A stretch of 64,000 nucleotides of DNA from Boswellia sacra (taxonomy: Eukaryota > Streptophyta > Magnoliopsida > Sapindales > Burseraceae), in assembly GCA_013180625.2 (NCBI GenBank), contig SNVD02004847.1, positions 124,001 through 188,000 on the forward strand. The letters run 5' to 3'. This document shows, piece after piece, positions 31,105 to 43,896 of the stretch. Within the stretch, counting starts at the first letter, position 1. Every line of letters starts with the position of its first letter. Position numbers and translations under genes: made by a program. The notes beneath the pieces were generated by a model, which saw only the letters and a program-made list of their open reading frames with translations, had not been told where the DNA came from and did no database searches.

Positions 31105-31865
31105 CTACACATAACAAGAAAAAATTAGTTAAAAATTTTATTATAAAATAACTGAACGAGTTGAATTTTATTGAAATCTAAATTAACCTAAATACAAATA
31201 TTTGAATAATATTTTTATTTTTTATTTTTTAAAATATGATAATAAGTCTTACGTTATTTTTCTTTTTCTATGAAAAATATTTGAAAATCGTAATTTGACT
31301 AATATATCTTATTAAATATTATATATGTTATACATGTTATTTATCATACAAAGATCTAAAAATTATTAATTACATAAAATTAAAATCAACTGATTATAGT
31401 TTCATCCAAATTTGATATATCTTTAGTTACTCTGTATTCGAAATAATGCTAAAAATTAATAAGAAAGGGCATGTAAAAGAAATAGCTATAATATGATTAC
31501 ATAATTTTAAAGAATACTCATTATATTATTCTAACAATAAAATAATTAAAATTTATCATAACATAGACAAAGACAAAAAAGATTTACAAAATAGAAAATC
31601 ATCAATCAATAAGATTATTTTAAGACTTTAAAGTAAATAAATGCATGCAAACATTTTTTTCATTCATGTAAAAGTAAAATTTTTACCTTTCCAATTTAAA
31701 TAAACTATTTGATTCTAACCCTTCAAATGAAATAAATAAATAAACACACTCTATATATTTGAATCACTCAGAATCAGTCAAATTCAGATGCAATAGCAAA
31801 TTCTCTCTAATTCAACTTAATACATACATACATACAAACATATATATATATATATATATATATAT

Positions 31866-31899
<34 letters not shown>

Positions 31900-32200
31900 A
31901 TATAAGCATGCTTAATTAACCACTTATATATAAAGGATTTATCTATTCTTTACCTCGTTTTTTCTTTTGTTTCATAAGAATATGATTTTTAGCAAGTCAT
32001 AGAAAATATATTAATAAGGAAGAGAATAAAATCAAATCTTAACTATCTTTTGATATTAATAGACATACGACATCAAAACTTTTAAAATTTAAAGCAAAAT
32101 TAGGTGAGATAAAGATCTTAATTCGAAAATAAATAAAGACGAGAGTAATTATAGTAAAAATTAATATATATTGGATGGTTATTTTTATTTTTGTCCACTT

Positions 32201-32233
<33 letters not shown>

Positions 32234-32389
32234 GTATATATCATTAAAAATTATTGATTTCAGTTTTAAAAAAAAAAATTATATTTTTAGGTGTTCAATT
32301 GCCATGCATGCACGACGTGGTTTAAAAGGTTGAGATGATACGAAGGAGGCATGCATTGTCTTTCTACTACCTGTTACAGATCCAAACGC

Positions 32390-33077
32390 CTAATTGTCTG
32401 AATTATACTTTAAGAGACACAGAACGAAATGATCCTGCACAAATCAAAAAGGAAGAAAAAGAAGATGAGCAGCTCATTTAATTTTTATTAGACATGCTAT
32501 GGAAACCATTTGATCTCTCTAAAATTTTACCATATCATAAGAACGAATAAACAATTAGTTTAGAACCAAAAAAGAACATATATAAACCTGAAATGATGAT
32601 ACATTCATAGAATGAAACTCATGAATAATCCAAGGTGTACTGGGCGCCTTAGGATCATGACCCCTATGGTAAACCAAAATTTTCTTTTCACCAATCTTCT
32701 CGTCTTCATCGTTGTTGATCGGAATAGCTTTACCAGTGACTTTCCAATATCCATTGTTGGTTTTCCTCTTCTTGTTTGGCTGGTTAGAAATTGGATTGAA
32801 AAAATACCACTGCTGGTCATCTGGATTAGTAGGCTGCAAAAGCTCTATATGCATGCGCAGAATAAATAAAGGTTACAACTCATCCCAAAACAAGATTATA
32901 TATGCAAAGTATGGAATGCAATTGCCTACCACGCAAGTTCTCAGGTTCATAGTTGCACATATCATCAACTTCCTGAATCATAGGAAAGTCGATGTTCCTA
33001 TTACGCATCTTCTTTTCAAGCTCGGTGATGATTTCTCTGTTATTAAGATGGAATCTGTATCCTGTCAATGGATCCAT
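32390..33077 (-). CDS. Short NAC-domain protein (array copy 3)
   Basis: Three exons: 32930-33077, 32588-32844 and 32390-32434, GT-AG introns, phases match, 149 aa. Subdomain A is MDPLTGYRFHLNNREIITEL, B is EVDDMCNYEPENLR, C-D run from QQWYFFNPIS through NNGYWKVTGKAI, IGEKKILVYHRG and WIIHEFHSMN, and E is DHFVLCLLK, followed five codons later by TAG. It is the copy closest to canonical NAC wording (YWKVTGK, VYHRG). The C-terminal regulatory region found in normal NAC factors is absent and no downstream exon joins in frame without skipping the stop. Likely a nuclear DNA-binding or dimerising protein by family; function as a repressor or decoy is inference. Confidence 0.85.
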
Positions 33078-33210
33078 TGAATTTCCTTTATAAAATGAAT
33101 ACAAAGTAACGAAACAGATGATATCAGAGAGCAGCAAAATAGCTAGGAAATGTTTGTAATACGATTACAAGGATAGAAGCTACGTGCATTCATGTACACT
33201 AACACGACGT

Positions 33211-33221
33211 CCTTATATAAG
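33211..33221 (-). promoter_or_regulatory. TATA box of NAC copy 3
   Basis: CTTATATAAGG on the minus strand, about 135 bp upstream of the start codon, in the same context (ACGTCC) as copy 2. Confidence 0.6.
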
Positions 33222-33388
33222 AAATTTTTTTGGCCAAAGGTCTTGACCTTAATTAACCAAGAAGCTAGTTTAAATTAATTGTATGATTAAAAAATTTATG
33301 TACGTAGAGCAGGTGATTATGGCCAATTTTTTCTAATTCGAGTAGCTGCATCGAACTCTTACGATATTTTCATTTCTGCTTCTCATAC

Positions 33389-33398
33389 CGCGTACGCG
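33389..33398. promoter_or_regulatory. CGCGTACGCG palindrome upstream of NAC copy 3
   Basis: Same perfect palindrome as upstream of copies 2 and 4, here 312 bp before the ATG, identical spacing to copy 2. Confidence 0.5.
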
Positions 33399-34059
33399 TT
33401 CTTTGCTATTTTATGCTTAAATTTCAAGCGTAATTACATATATATGAACCTCGCACGTAAACATATGTAATCAAAAAATTGTAGTTATGACTACCATTAA
33501 ATTTATCATTTTGCACGTAATTAATTAATCCTTAATCTCTGACTAATCACCACCTAAATAAATGTTAAATAAATTATATTCTTAGATAATTACATGAATA
33601 AATACAATTAAATTTGTCACGACTAAGTTGTGTAGCTATATGACCTTGCCATGCAAGCATGCTTCTTCTAAGTAAATGAATCCGCAGTTTTGTGATTTGT
33701 TTTCGTCAATCGCTCGGCTCACGTTACACGCACACACGCATTCATCTTCCGCATTTTAATCTTCCGGTCATTTGCTGTGTTATTGTATGTTAATGTTCTC
33801 TGTAACTTCTTGCGTTGTAATTTCTTTCTTCCTTCACAAGTAATTAAGACAAATACTTACATTTTATATTAATCCAACAATTCGCCGACCACGCTTGGAA
33901 ATAATGCTCACATTTCATTATTTCACTTCTCAATAAGATATAATTAGAGTTAACGTTATACAACCTGAAAAGATTCCAGTTTTATTATCAATGAAATCAC
34001 ATATAACTTTCTAAAATTAATAACTTAATTTAATCTAATCTAAATCATCAGTTAAGAGT

Positions 34060-35234
34060 TAAGACCTTGCATGACTAGCTATCTTAGCTTCGACATGAAT
34101 CCTCTTATACCATAATTTAAATATGACCTTTTAAATTTAAAAATATATTTGTACCTAAATTCACTGATAGAGGAACCATTGAAAAAAAATTATATCTATT
34201 TTTTTTTCATAAATTACCTAATCATTTGTCAAGGTTTTCTCTTTAATATAATTGTTATAAGAAAGTGGGTAGTATTTTACAATATTCAGGTTTATATTAG
34301 AAAGAAACGCGCGAATTGCTACGCTTCGGTGTTAGTGAGACACCAATATATATTATATAATTTTTAAGTATACTCATTATTTAAAAAATTAAAGAAATAA
34401 ATTTTCATCCAATAACATAAATAATTTTGAACACAAATTTCTATTGTCAAAAGAAATTCAATAGCTTAAAATTATGTTTTAAAAAGTTACTATCACAAAA
34501 AAAGGAAATCCAACCCACGTAAATTAATAAAATTATTTTTTAATAAATGAGTTGTTTCATCAATTTGTAATGAACATATTTACGTTTGAATTGTATTTTT
34601 CATTTAATTAATAGACATTTAATATCCTAATGTCAGAACAATTCGCTGAACACGCTTGGAAATATAGCTTAAATATCATTATTTCACTTGTCAATAATAT
34701 ATAATCAGAGTTAACGTTATACAATCTGAAAGGACTATTCCAGTTTTATTATTAATGAAACCACATATAACTTTCTAAAATTAATAACTTAATTTAATCT
34801 AAATCATCAGTTAAGAGTTAAGGCCAGCATGATTAGTTATATTATATCTTCAAGACGAAGATAATATATAAAATACAAATTTTTGATCAAGCTGGCTCAA
34901 ATCCATGGTTTAATTAGTACAAAAGATGATACAATTTCTGTTATGCAACTAAAACACGTTGTGAGATCATACTATAATATTTATATGCATCGGTGGATAA
35001 TATTAAAATTAAAAATTAAAAATGAGTGAGAAAAAAGTTCGGCTCTTTTCCCCGCACTTTAGTAGGAGCAGCACTTTTCAAGTAAATAATTAATAAATTC
35101 TTCAATAATGGGAAGTGTTAAGCACGGACTGAAGAATGTTATATTGAAGAGCGTCTCGTATTCATAGGAAGAAATTATTAAAATTCAAGGACTCTCGTCT
35201 CCATTTTCTTTACATACTTAAATCAATTGAGTAA
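34060..35234. other. Inter-unit spacer with a duplicated upstream segment
   Basis: No gene. 34620-34900 repeats about 33870-34060 and 39290-39560 (shared AACGTTATACAA and a CTTTCTAAAATTAATAACTT-like stretch), so the far-upstream part of the NAC unit is present twice here. 34090-34600 is the spacer type also found at 48190-48720. Confidence 0.6.
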
Positions 35235-35548
35235 GGGTCCGTCTACAGTACATCCGATGTACCGGTATATCACTTGTCAATTTTTTGTAATTTTTAGTGT
35301 AAAAGTTGTAAATTCTTGTGTAAAAATCGTAAATGTGGAAAAAAAAGTTGTAAATTCCCATTTACAACTTTTACACAATCATTTACAACTTTTACACTAG
35401 TTTACAAAAAATTAAAAATAGTTTCATTTACAACTTTTACACTCCATATTTACGATTTTTACACCAGAATTTACAATTTTTACACTAAAAATTACAAAAA
35501 ATTGGAAAAGTGATGCACCGGTACAGTTGATGTACCGTAGCCAAAGCC
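35235..35548. mobile_element. Mutator-type MITE with 9-bp target duplication
   Basis: A 314-bp element whose two halves are near-complete inverted repeats of each other (the left end GGGTCCGTCTACAGTACATC pairs with the right end). It is flanked by a perfect 9-bp direct repeat, ATTGAGTAA, at 35226-35234 and 35549-35557. The interior is an array of short repeats of TTTACAACTTTTACAC and variants in both orientations. The 9-bp duplication points to Mutator-like transposase mobilisation. Non-coding. Confidence 0.85.
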
Positions 35549-35934
35549 ATTGAGTAATCATATGTATAACGTCTGAGTTTATATATGTTCATCTATTATG
35601 ATTTATTCGATAGCATAGCATTGTGAATGCAACCATTAAAGAGAGTTGAGTCACTAATGCTATATTATTCACGTGTGAGAACAAGTTTTACATATATCAG
35701 ACATCAAGATAGAGGGAGTCTACTGAAAAATAAATATGAGGATCTTGTAAACCAACCAATCACCATAATGGGCAGGACTATTTACCCAAAAAATTAAAAC
35801 TCTTGATACTCAATATTCTAAATAGGTACACCTTTTTTTGAATTTTAGAAATTGAAATTTTTATCAAATCTATATTCATAAATTTAAAAATGACGTTAAT
35901 TAACAAACAAAATTTAGTAGAACAATCCTTAATT

Positions 35935-35965
35935 TTAAATAATAATAATAATAATAATAATAATA
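35935..35965. repeat. (AAT)n microsatellite
   Basis: Run of AATAAT repeats, likely polymorphic in length. Confidence 0.85.
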
Positions 35966-36329
35966 TATTTTTCAAAAGCGTAACGAATTAGCGTCAATTT
36001 TGTGGGATTCGAAACTTGCTATTAAGTTGAGGTACGAAACTGCAAGTATTGCAGCATTTGATCACATTTATAGTACAATTGGCGGGCCGCCTCTCCAGCC
36101 ATCGGGGGACAATTTAACTAATTAATCAAGAAAACCATTAAAAAAATATTTTGAAAAGCACTTCTTATAACGTATATAATTTTAAAATTTATTAAGCAAA
36201 CCATAGAATAAACTAAATGTTCACATTACAAATTATATAGAGTAAAATCACTATAATATATAAATTAATCCAAGGATACGCAAATAACGAGTCATATATA
36301 TATTCAACATATCCTAACTTTATTATTCA

Positions 36330-36425
36330 ACATATACTTCTATAAATAGTTTTTCTAATTCGATCGACTTCAATGTTGTTGTTGATTCAATTCTTTGTCC
36401 TGCAAAGTCTTTTTACCATTCCGAT
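36330..36425 (-). other. Exon-like block downstream of NAC copy 4, frame not conserved
   Basis: DNA homology to the other exon-like blocks is clear, including the 3' portion that in units 1 and 2 encodes FEKLF. The reading frame is interrupted by stops and shifts, and a CAG has arisen inside. Confidence 0.4.
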
Positions 36426-36446
36426 TGTCCCATTTCATTTTAAGGA

Positions 36447-36630
36447 AGAATAATACTATTCTTACAAACTATTTATGTAAACTTACTTATATAAACTAAT
36501 GTATCATGATTTGATTGAATGAGTGAATTTTAATTTTTAATTAAATTAATTAATGTGGATGGTGTGTCAATGATTCAATAATATCACATAAGTTTATATA
36601 ATTAGTTTATAAAAGTAACACCACTCTTTA
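36447..36630. mobile_element. Short MITE-like inverted repeat
   Basis: Left arm contains TTACAAACTATTTATGTAAA. The right arm, reverse-complemented, contains TTATAAACTAATTATATAAA, with further inward matches. About 185 bp, non-coding, inserted inside NAC unit 4. Confidence 0.5.
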
Positions 36631-37610
36631 GAGAAATATAGATAAAACAAAAAGGTTATCAAAGAGAGAATAAATACAATTATTATAAGAGTATTATTAT
36701 TGAACTTTAAAGTAAATAAATGTATTTAGACATTTTCTCATTTCAATTCAAAGCTAAAAAATTTTAACTTTTTCAATTAAAAATTTATCTTATTCTAAGA
36801 CTCAGAAATTAATAAATAAATAAGTGAAAAACACGTGCAACATATCTGAATACACTAAGAATTGGTTAAATTCAAATAGTAGACCCCAAGTCAACTTATG
36901 TAGAATTGGAAAATAATTAAACCATAAATGATCTTTTCACACAAAACTATACACAAATTTTTAGTCTTGATTCATAAAATCCAACGATTAGAATGATTGA
37001 TGAGTTAGTAATATTAAATACAATTTTTTTACTTTCAACTTTAAACATTAAATTTGATGAAATCAAAAGTCATAAATTTATTTGAAAATATCTTTTCCTT
37101 AATTTAACAATCTAAATATTTGATGCAAAATGGGTCTAATTATTTAAGAATTAATTTAGATGTATATATAAGCTTAATTAAACCCCAATATATAATGGAT
37201 TTATCTCATCTTTACTGCGTTTTTTATAAGAATATGACTACTAACCATAGAAACTTTATTAATAAGAAGGGAGAACAAAATCAGATCTTAACCATCCTCC
37301 ATTATTAAAATTTATGCATAATCAAATCTTTAAAAATTGAAGAAAAATAATTAGGTGACTAAAAGATCTAATTCGTAAATAAAGACGGGAGCACTATAGT
37401 AAAAATATTTCAAGGATATTTTATTTTTGTCCACTTACATATATAATTAATAATTATTGATTTCAATTAAAAAAATAAATAAATTTTATTTTTAGAGTAT
37501 GCACGAAATTTAAAGGTTGCTGATTTGAAGAATGCATGCATGGTCTTAATTTCTACTACCTGACACATCATATTATCTGCAAATGATTAATTAATTTCTG
37601 ATCCAAAAGC

Positions 37611-38578
37611 CTAATGGTCTGACCTATCCCTTAAGCGACAGAGAACGAAACGATCCTGCTCAAGTCAAAAATTAAGAATAAGAAAATAATAATTAGCTGC
37701 TCATCTTGGCAGATATTGCGTATATGTATATAAATATATTCGGTATTAAGTAATAATACAATATCTATGAAATTAATTATCGTTGAAGCTTAGGTCAGGT
37801 GTAGTCCTTATCTAACTTCTGTTTATCGAAAAAGGAAAAACAATAGAACCTTTTTCACTGATTCGTTTAAACTATTAATCTACATTATACATGTATATAA
37901 CTTAATTAAAATAATCAGTTCATGTATAATATATTAAAATCTCTTTAATTTTTATAAGAAATGTTATTCCATCTCTTCAATTAAAATTTTATACCTCTCA
38001 TAATAATAAATAAATAGTTAATTAGTCTAAAACCAAAAAAAAAAAAATTAAGAAAAAGAAGGGCATAAACCTGAAATGATGATTCGTTTACAGAATGAAA
38101 CTCATGAATGATCCAAGATGTGCTAGGCGCCTGCTGACCATGACCATAATGGTAAACTAAAAATCTTTTTTCACCAATCATCACGTTGTCATCGTCATAA
38201 ATTATAACAGGGTTATCAGTGACTCTCCAATATCCATCATTAGTTGTCCTTCTAATGTTTGCACAATCAAAAATTGGATTGAACAAGTACCACTCCCGAT
38301 CATTTGGATGAGTAGGCTGCAAAAGCCCTACATGCATGCGCAAATTACAACAAATAAAGGTTAGATAGTAGCTGCTCATCCCAAAACAAGATCAATCTAT
38401 ATATAGAAAACACGAAATGCAATTACCTACCTTGCAAGTCCCAAGGTTCGTAGTTGCACATATCATTAACTTCCCGAATCATATGGAAGTCAATGTTCCT
38501 ATTACGCATCTTGTTTTCGAGCTTGGTGATGATTTGTTGGTTACTAAGATGGAATCTGTACCCTATTGATGGGTCCAT
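37611..38578 (-). CDS. Short NAC-domain protein (array copy 4)
   Basis: Three exons: 38431-38578, 38071-38327 and 37611-37655, GT-AG introns, phases match, 149 aa. Subdomain A is MDPSIGYRFHLSNQQIITKL, B is EVNDMCNYEPWDLQG, C-D include EWYLFNPIF, RRTTNDGYWRVTD, IGEKRFLVYHYG and WIIHEFHSVNESSFQ, and E is DRFVLCRLRDRSDH, immediately followed by TAG. A Gly of the WKVTG motif is Asp here (WRVTD), so DNA contact may be altered. Intron 2 (37656-38070) is longer than in copy 2. As in the other copies, no C-terminal activation region is encoded. Start is the Met aligned with copies 3 and 5; an upstream in-frame Met at 38636-38638 lies in conserved 5' UTR. Confidence 0.83.
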
Positions 38579-38697
38579 TAATTTTCTTTGATGAAATGAA
38601 CACAAAGTAATGAAACAGAAGATATCAGAGAGCAGCAAAATAGCTAGGAAATGTTTGCAAAACGGTTACTTGCATTCATGTACACTAACACAACGTC

Positions 38698-38706
38698 CTT
38701 ATATAA
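38698..38706 (-). promoter_or_regulatory. TATA box of NAC copy 4
   Basis: TTATATAAG on the minus strand about 120 bp upstream of the start codon, in the same conserved context as copies 2 and 3. Confidence 0.6.
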
Positions 38707-38805
38707 GAAATTAAATGACGTAAGAGTAGGTGATTATGGCCAATTTTTTCCAATTCGAGTCGCTGTGTCGAACTCTTCCAATATTTTCCTTTCTGCTTCT
38801 CATAA

Positions 38806-38815
38806 CGCGTACGCG
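38806..38815. promoter_or_regulatory. CGCGTACGCG palindrome upstream of NAC copy 4
   Basis: Same palindrome as in copies 2 and 3, here 228 bp upstream of the ATG, closer because about 80 bp of spacer is missing. Confidence 0.5.
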
Positions 38816-40095
38816 TTCGTTGCTATTTTATGTTTAAATTTCAAGTGTAATTACATATATATGAATACGTATGACCCTCCCATAAACATCTATATGTAAT
38901 TAAAAAATTATAGATATATCCACCATTAAATTGATCATTTTGCACTTAATTAAATAATCCTTAATCTTTGACGAACCACCACCAAAATAAATAAATATTA
39001 AATAAAATATGTTAATTCTTAGATATTTAAATGTAATTACATGGATAAATATAAATAAACTTGTCCCGGACGGCTGACGTTGTATAGCTATAAACCTGTA
39101 TGACCCTGCCATGCATCTTCTACTTAATTGAATTCGAAGTTTTCTGATGATTTGTTTTGGTCAATAAATCTCGGCTCGCTTTGCACGCACACACGCATTA
39201 ATTTCGCTGCGTTATGGTACGTCAATGTTCTCTGTAACTTCTTGTGTTGTAATTTCTATCTTCCTTCACAAATCACAAGCAATTAAACCAAATACTTTCA
39301 TTTTGTATTCTAAACAAATTTTCCCTGAACATACTTGGAAATAAAGCTTAAATTTCTTTTCACTTGTCAATAACATATAATCAGAATTAACGTTATACAA
39401 TCTGAAAGGACTATTAAAGTTTTATTATCAATGAAACCACATATAATTCTAAAATTAATAACTTAATTTTGATCTGAATCATTAGTTAAGAGTTAAGACC
39501 ATGCGTGATTTGCTATAAAACACGTCAAGAGATCATACTATAATATTTATATGCATGGTTGGATAATATTAAAATTATAAATTAAAAAAAGGGTGAGAAA
39601 AAAATTGGGCTCCTTTCCCAGAACTTTACTAGAGGTAGCACCTTTCAAGTAAATAATTAATAAATTCTTCAATAATGGGTAGTGTTAAGCATGGACTGAA
39701 GAATTATACTCAGGAGTAGTGTCGCAATCAAAAATAAGAAATTATTAAAATTCAAGTGCTCTCGTCGTCATTTTCTTTTACATGCTTAGAGCAATACAAG
39801 GCAGAATGACAGTCAGAGCTTTTTTACATTATTCAGAAACAAAAGCTTTCAAATAATCACCCATTTTTTTAATGATATTAAAATATATATTCTCATCTTC
39901 TTGCTTAATTTCCTGTAAACGCTTTTCCTCGATAAAATTCTCAACAATCTTCTACTATCGGATGGATCTCTAGATGTCAAAGTAATAGTGTGCAAATCAG
40001 AATGTACAGGGGATTGAAACAATTGAGCAGACAATATATATATCGCAATAAAAATAAAAATAAGTTATATAAGATCTTAGACACAAACATGACTC

Positions 40096-40653
40096 TGTTA
40101 TGCACGGCGGAAGCGATAACCAACAGAACAACCCAAATGCACAACACAAACTATGCTAGATAATTGAATATAATAGTAACTAAAGAGGCAATCAATCAAC
40201 CAACAATGCAGAAATAGAAAAACACCAAGATTTAACGAGGTTCGGTATAAATACCTACGTCCTTGGGCGCCGCTGAAGAAACTTTCCACTATCTTCAAAG
40301 AGAATTACAAACTTTTGGGCCACCATATAAATTCTATAACTATTGGGTCAAACTGCAATTACCCGAATAGTTGGACCAAACGTAATTACCCAAACAATTG
40401 GGCAATACTACAAATACCCAAAATAAAAGGGAAAAAACAAATATTACAAATTTTAAGGTCCTTAATGAAAGGCTCTTAAACTATGAGTTCTTATATGTGA
40501 GACCTTACAAATAGAGGGGGTAGAAGAGAATTTCCAATGAGACACATAACTTCTCTCATATGGCCTCCTTTTATAAGCCCATATGAGACTTATGTTTTGT
40601 AACTTAACCAATGTGGGATCTCTCTCCCACTTGCATATGAGCCATACTCAACA
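40096..40653 (-). repeat. 3' LTR of the Copia element
   Basis: 558 bp with TG...CA ends, near-identical to 44941-45500 with scattered substitutions, which indicates an insertion that is not brand new. Confidence 0.95.
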
Positions 40654-40666
40654 AATCTCCACCTTG
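40654..40666 (-). other. Polypurine tract of the Copia element
   Basis: CAAGGTGGAGATT on the minus strand directly upstream of the 3' LTR, the usual plant Copia plus-strand primer. Confidence 0.8.
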
Positions 40667-40754
40667 GTGAATATGCCGACCCACCACAAATTTCTTTTTT
40701 TTCTCACATTCTCTATCACAACTGCAACGCCTCCAAATGCGCCCAATGGCGCAG

Positions 40755-42448
40755 TCAAACTCGCACAATGTTGATCAAGTCCAAACAATGACTGAACTTG
40801 ATCGTTGTCACAACCTTAGTCAACACATCTGCGGGATTCTCGGCAGTCTCAATCTTCTGAAGTAAGATTCTTCCTTCATTAATGATCTCCCGCACAAAAT
40901 GATACCGAACATCAATATGCTTCGTACGAACATGGAATACTGGATTCTTCGCTAAATGGATAGCACTCTGACTGTCAGAATAAAGACTAATCTTCTTCTG
41001 CCCAATTCCCAATTCATCCAGCAATCCTTGTAACCAAATAGCTTCCTTCACAGCCTTTGTCAATGCTATATACTCTGCCTCTGTCAATGCCATATACTCT
41101 GCCTCTGTAGTAGACAAAGCCACTGTAGACTGTAAAGTAGACTTCCAACTCAATGGTGCTCTTGCAAGAGTAAACACATAACCGGTTATCGATCGACGTT
41201 TATCCAAATCACCAGCATAATCTGAATCAACATAACCAATAGCAAACTGACCACATGTATCATCCCTCTCAAAGACTAAGCCAACATCTACGGTTCTCAA
41301 CAAATACCGTAGAATCCATTTCACTGCTTGCCAATGTCCTTTACCAGGATCATGCATGTACCTGCTCACAACTCCAACTGCATGTGAAATGTCAGGTCTC
41401 GTACACACCATAGCATACATCAGGCTACCAACTGCATTAGCATATGGAACTCGAGACATATACTCTCGTTTCTCATCTGTACTAGGAGATAAAGATGCAC
41501 TCAGCTTCATATGAGGAGCAAGTGGGGTACTTACAGGATTTGACTGCTCTGTAATGCCAAACCGCTGTAATACCTTTTTCAGATACTGCTTTTGAGTCAA
41601 ACAAATCTTACTTCTCCCTCTATCTCTGCTAATCTCCATGCCTAGTATCTTCTTAGCTTCACCCAAATCTTTTATCTCAAACTCTCGATTCAACTAAGTC
41701 TTCAACTTTGTAATTTCTTCGACATTCGTCGAAGCTATCAACATATCATCAACATACAAGAGTAGATATATGAAAGAACCATCACGTAGCCTCCGAAAAT
41801 ACACACAATTATCAAATTTGCTTCTTGTGTACCTCTGACGCAGCATAAACCGATCAAATCGCTTATACCACTGTCTGGGAGATTGCTTCAAACCATAAAG
41901 CAATCTTTTCAGTTTGCAAACAAAATTTTCCTTACCAGCAACTTTGAATCCCTCTGGCTGAGTCATATAGATTTCCTCTTCCAGTCACCATGTAAAAGTG
42001 CAGTTTTTACATCCAATTGAACTAGTTCCATATTCATCTGAGCTACCAAGGCCAACAAAATTCTAATGGAAGAATGTTTCACAACTGGAGAAAATACCTC
42101 ATTGTAGTCAATTCCTTCCCTCTGAGCGTAGCCTTTAGCTACCAACCTTGCCTTGTAGTGGATGTCATTCTTGTCAGGAAATCCATCTTTCTTTGCATAT
42201 ACCCATTTGCACCCAATTGCCTTTTTACCCTTCGGTAGTTGAGCTAGCTCCCAAGTTTCATTCTTCTGAAGAGACTGCATCTCTTCGCTCATAGCTGTCT
42301 TCCACTCATCAACTTCAGAACATCTGACTGCCTCTCTGTAAGTGGAAGGAGCATCAGCATCTACAATTGAAAGTGCATAGGCCATCATATTAGCAAATCG
42401 AGCAGGTCTGCGAATCTCACGTTTTGGCCTATTAACTGCAATAGATTC
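40755..42448 (-). pseudogene. Copia reverse transcriptase and RNase H, broken
   Basis: Read from high to low coordinates. The RT domain starts with WELAQLPKGKKAIGCKWVYA and continues through ARLVAKGYAQ and QLDVKTALLHGD. A frameshift at about 41966 follows, then the frame resumes with CKLKRLLYGLKQSPRQWY and the catalytic YVDD at about 41745-41756. A TAG stop at 41694-41696 separates RT from the connection/RNase H part (DLGEAKKILGMEISRD, then DSDYAGD, STTEAEYMAL, LYSDSQSAIHLAKNP, HIDVRYHFVRE). RNase H also carries an in-frame 24-bp tandem duplication at 41059-41106. Family role: copying element RNA into cDNA. Not functional here. Confidence 0.9.
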
Positions 42449-43896
42449 TTATTGCTGTTGGGGTTCTTGAGTAGAACCCTCACCATTATCTCTCAAATCC
42501 TCCTTTGTCATTGGAGTACCATTATCTATCTCAACAGATCTAACTGGGTTCAATGTCGTCGTTTCAAACTCCACCTGCTGCTGAGTATGCTCCACCTGCT
42601 GCGGAGTACCATTCACTTTTGTCTGGGTTTTTGATTTCATCAACATTGAAGACTCATCAAATGTCACATCTCTGCTGGATACAATCTTCCTCGAACTAGG
42701 ACACCATAGACGATATCCTTTCACTCTTGAAGCAAATCCCAAGAAAATCGCTTTCTTGGCTCTAGGATCCAGCTTAGATTCTTTCACATGATAATATGCA
42801 GTGGAACCAAAAACATGTAAAGAATCATAATCAGAAACAGATTGTCCAGACCATACCTCCAATGGATTTCTATCACCAATAGCAGCTGAAGGTAGACGAT
42901 TAGTGAGATGACACGCATAAGTCACAGCCTCAGCCCAAAATTCCTTGCCCAACCCAGCATTGGACAACATACACCAAACTTTCTCCAGCAATGTTCGGTT
43001 CATGCATTCTGCCACCCCATTCTGCTGCGGTGTACCTCTAAAGTAAAATGACGTACAATACCTTCATCACGACACAATTTCAAAAACTGATCACTGCAAT
43101 ACTCACCACCATTATTTGTTCTGAGATGCTTGATCTTCTTGCCAGTTTGTGTCTCAATCATCTTTTTCCATTTAAGGAAAACATCAAGTACATCATCTTT
43201 TGATTTCAAACAGTACACCCAAGTTCTTCTGGAAAAGTCATCAACAAAAGTAACAAAGTAGTGCCTACCTCCCATAGATGCGGTTTTGGTAGGTCCCCAC
43301 ACATCTGAGTGAACATAATCAAGAATACCCTTAGTATTATGAATAGCGGTGCCAAATTTCACTCTCTTCTGCTTTCCCAGAACACAATGCTCACAGAAAT
43401 CCAGCTTGCATGTCTTTGCACCTTTCAATAAGCCTCGCTTCAGCAAACTGAATAAGGCTTTCTCACCTGCATGTCCCAAATGCATATGCCACAGTCTCGT
43501 GATCTCTGAATCTGTATCATTATCAGAAACCATAGCAGCTGATCCAATAACCGTGCTACCATTATAGTAATATAAGTTGTTCCTCCTAGTGCTTTTCAAT
43601 ACCACAAGAGCGCCTGAAGTGACCCTCAGAATACCATCTCGAATAGATATACTACAGCCTTTAGATTCCAAGGCTCCCAAAGAGATAAGATTCTTCTTTA
43701 ACTTCGGTATATACCGAACATCTGTCAGAACTCTAGGCAGTCCATCATGATTCTTCAAACGGATCGAACCTATTCCAGCAGTATGGCAAATATCATCATT
43801 GTCCATATACACAACTCCACAATCAAGCTCTTCAAACTGAAAAAACCAATCCCGATGTGGACACATATGATAAGTACAACCGAATCCATAATCCAC
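42449..43896 (-). pseudogene. Copia protease remnant and integrase, broken
   Basis: The protease core begins beside a frame break at about 43885 and continues GCTYHMCPHRDWF. A GAG-pre-integrase zinc-binding segment follows (WHMHLGHAGEKALF to CEHCVLGKQ), then the integrase core (SDVWGP, DDFSRRTWVY). The conserved second catalytic Asp is Asn here (RTNNGGEY, about 43110-43120). A frameshift at about 43010-43030 precedes NRTLLEKVWCML and the C-terminal part (FLGFASRVKGYRLW), which ends at a TAA at 42449-42451. Family role: cDNA integration. Inactive by both the frame breaks and the substitution. Confidence 0.88.

Larger units (their letters stand above)
30845..34060 (-). repeat. NAC tandem-repeat unit 3
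   Basis: Complete unit containing the intact gene copy 3, upstream TATA box and CGCG palindrome, RY/ACGT block (about 32287-32365), a degraded exon-like block (31104 downward) and the conserved tail near 30857-30900. Two (AT)n runs expand the intergenic part. Confidence 0.75.
35990..39700 (-). repeat. NAC tandem-repeat unit 4
   Basis: Complete unit with intact gene copy 4, TATA box, CGCG palindrome, a shortened RY block (about 37498-37548, retaining GCATGCATGG), the exon-like block (about 36330-36425) and the tail (GAAACTTGCTATTAAG near 36010). The first 57 bases of the noncoding block are partly deleted relative to the other units. Confidence 0.75.

Noticed and set aside
31800..32240. Possible CRISPR-like or satellite array
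   Set aside because: The repeats are plain (AT)n microsatellites without spacers; no CRISPR is expected or seen in this plant sequence.
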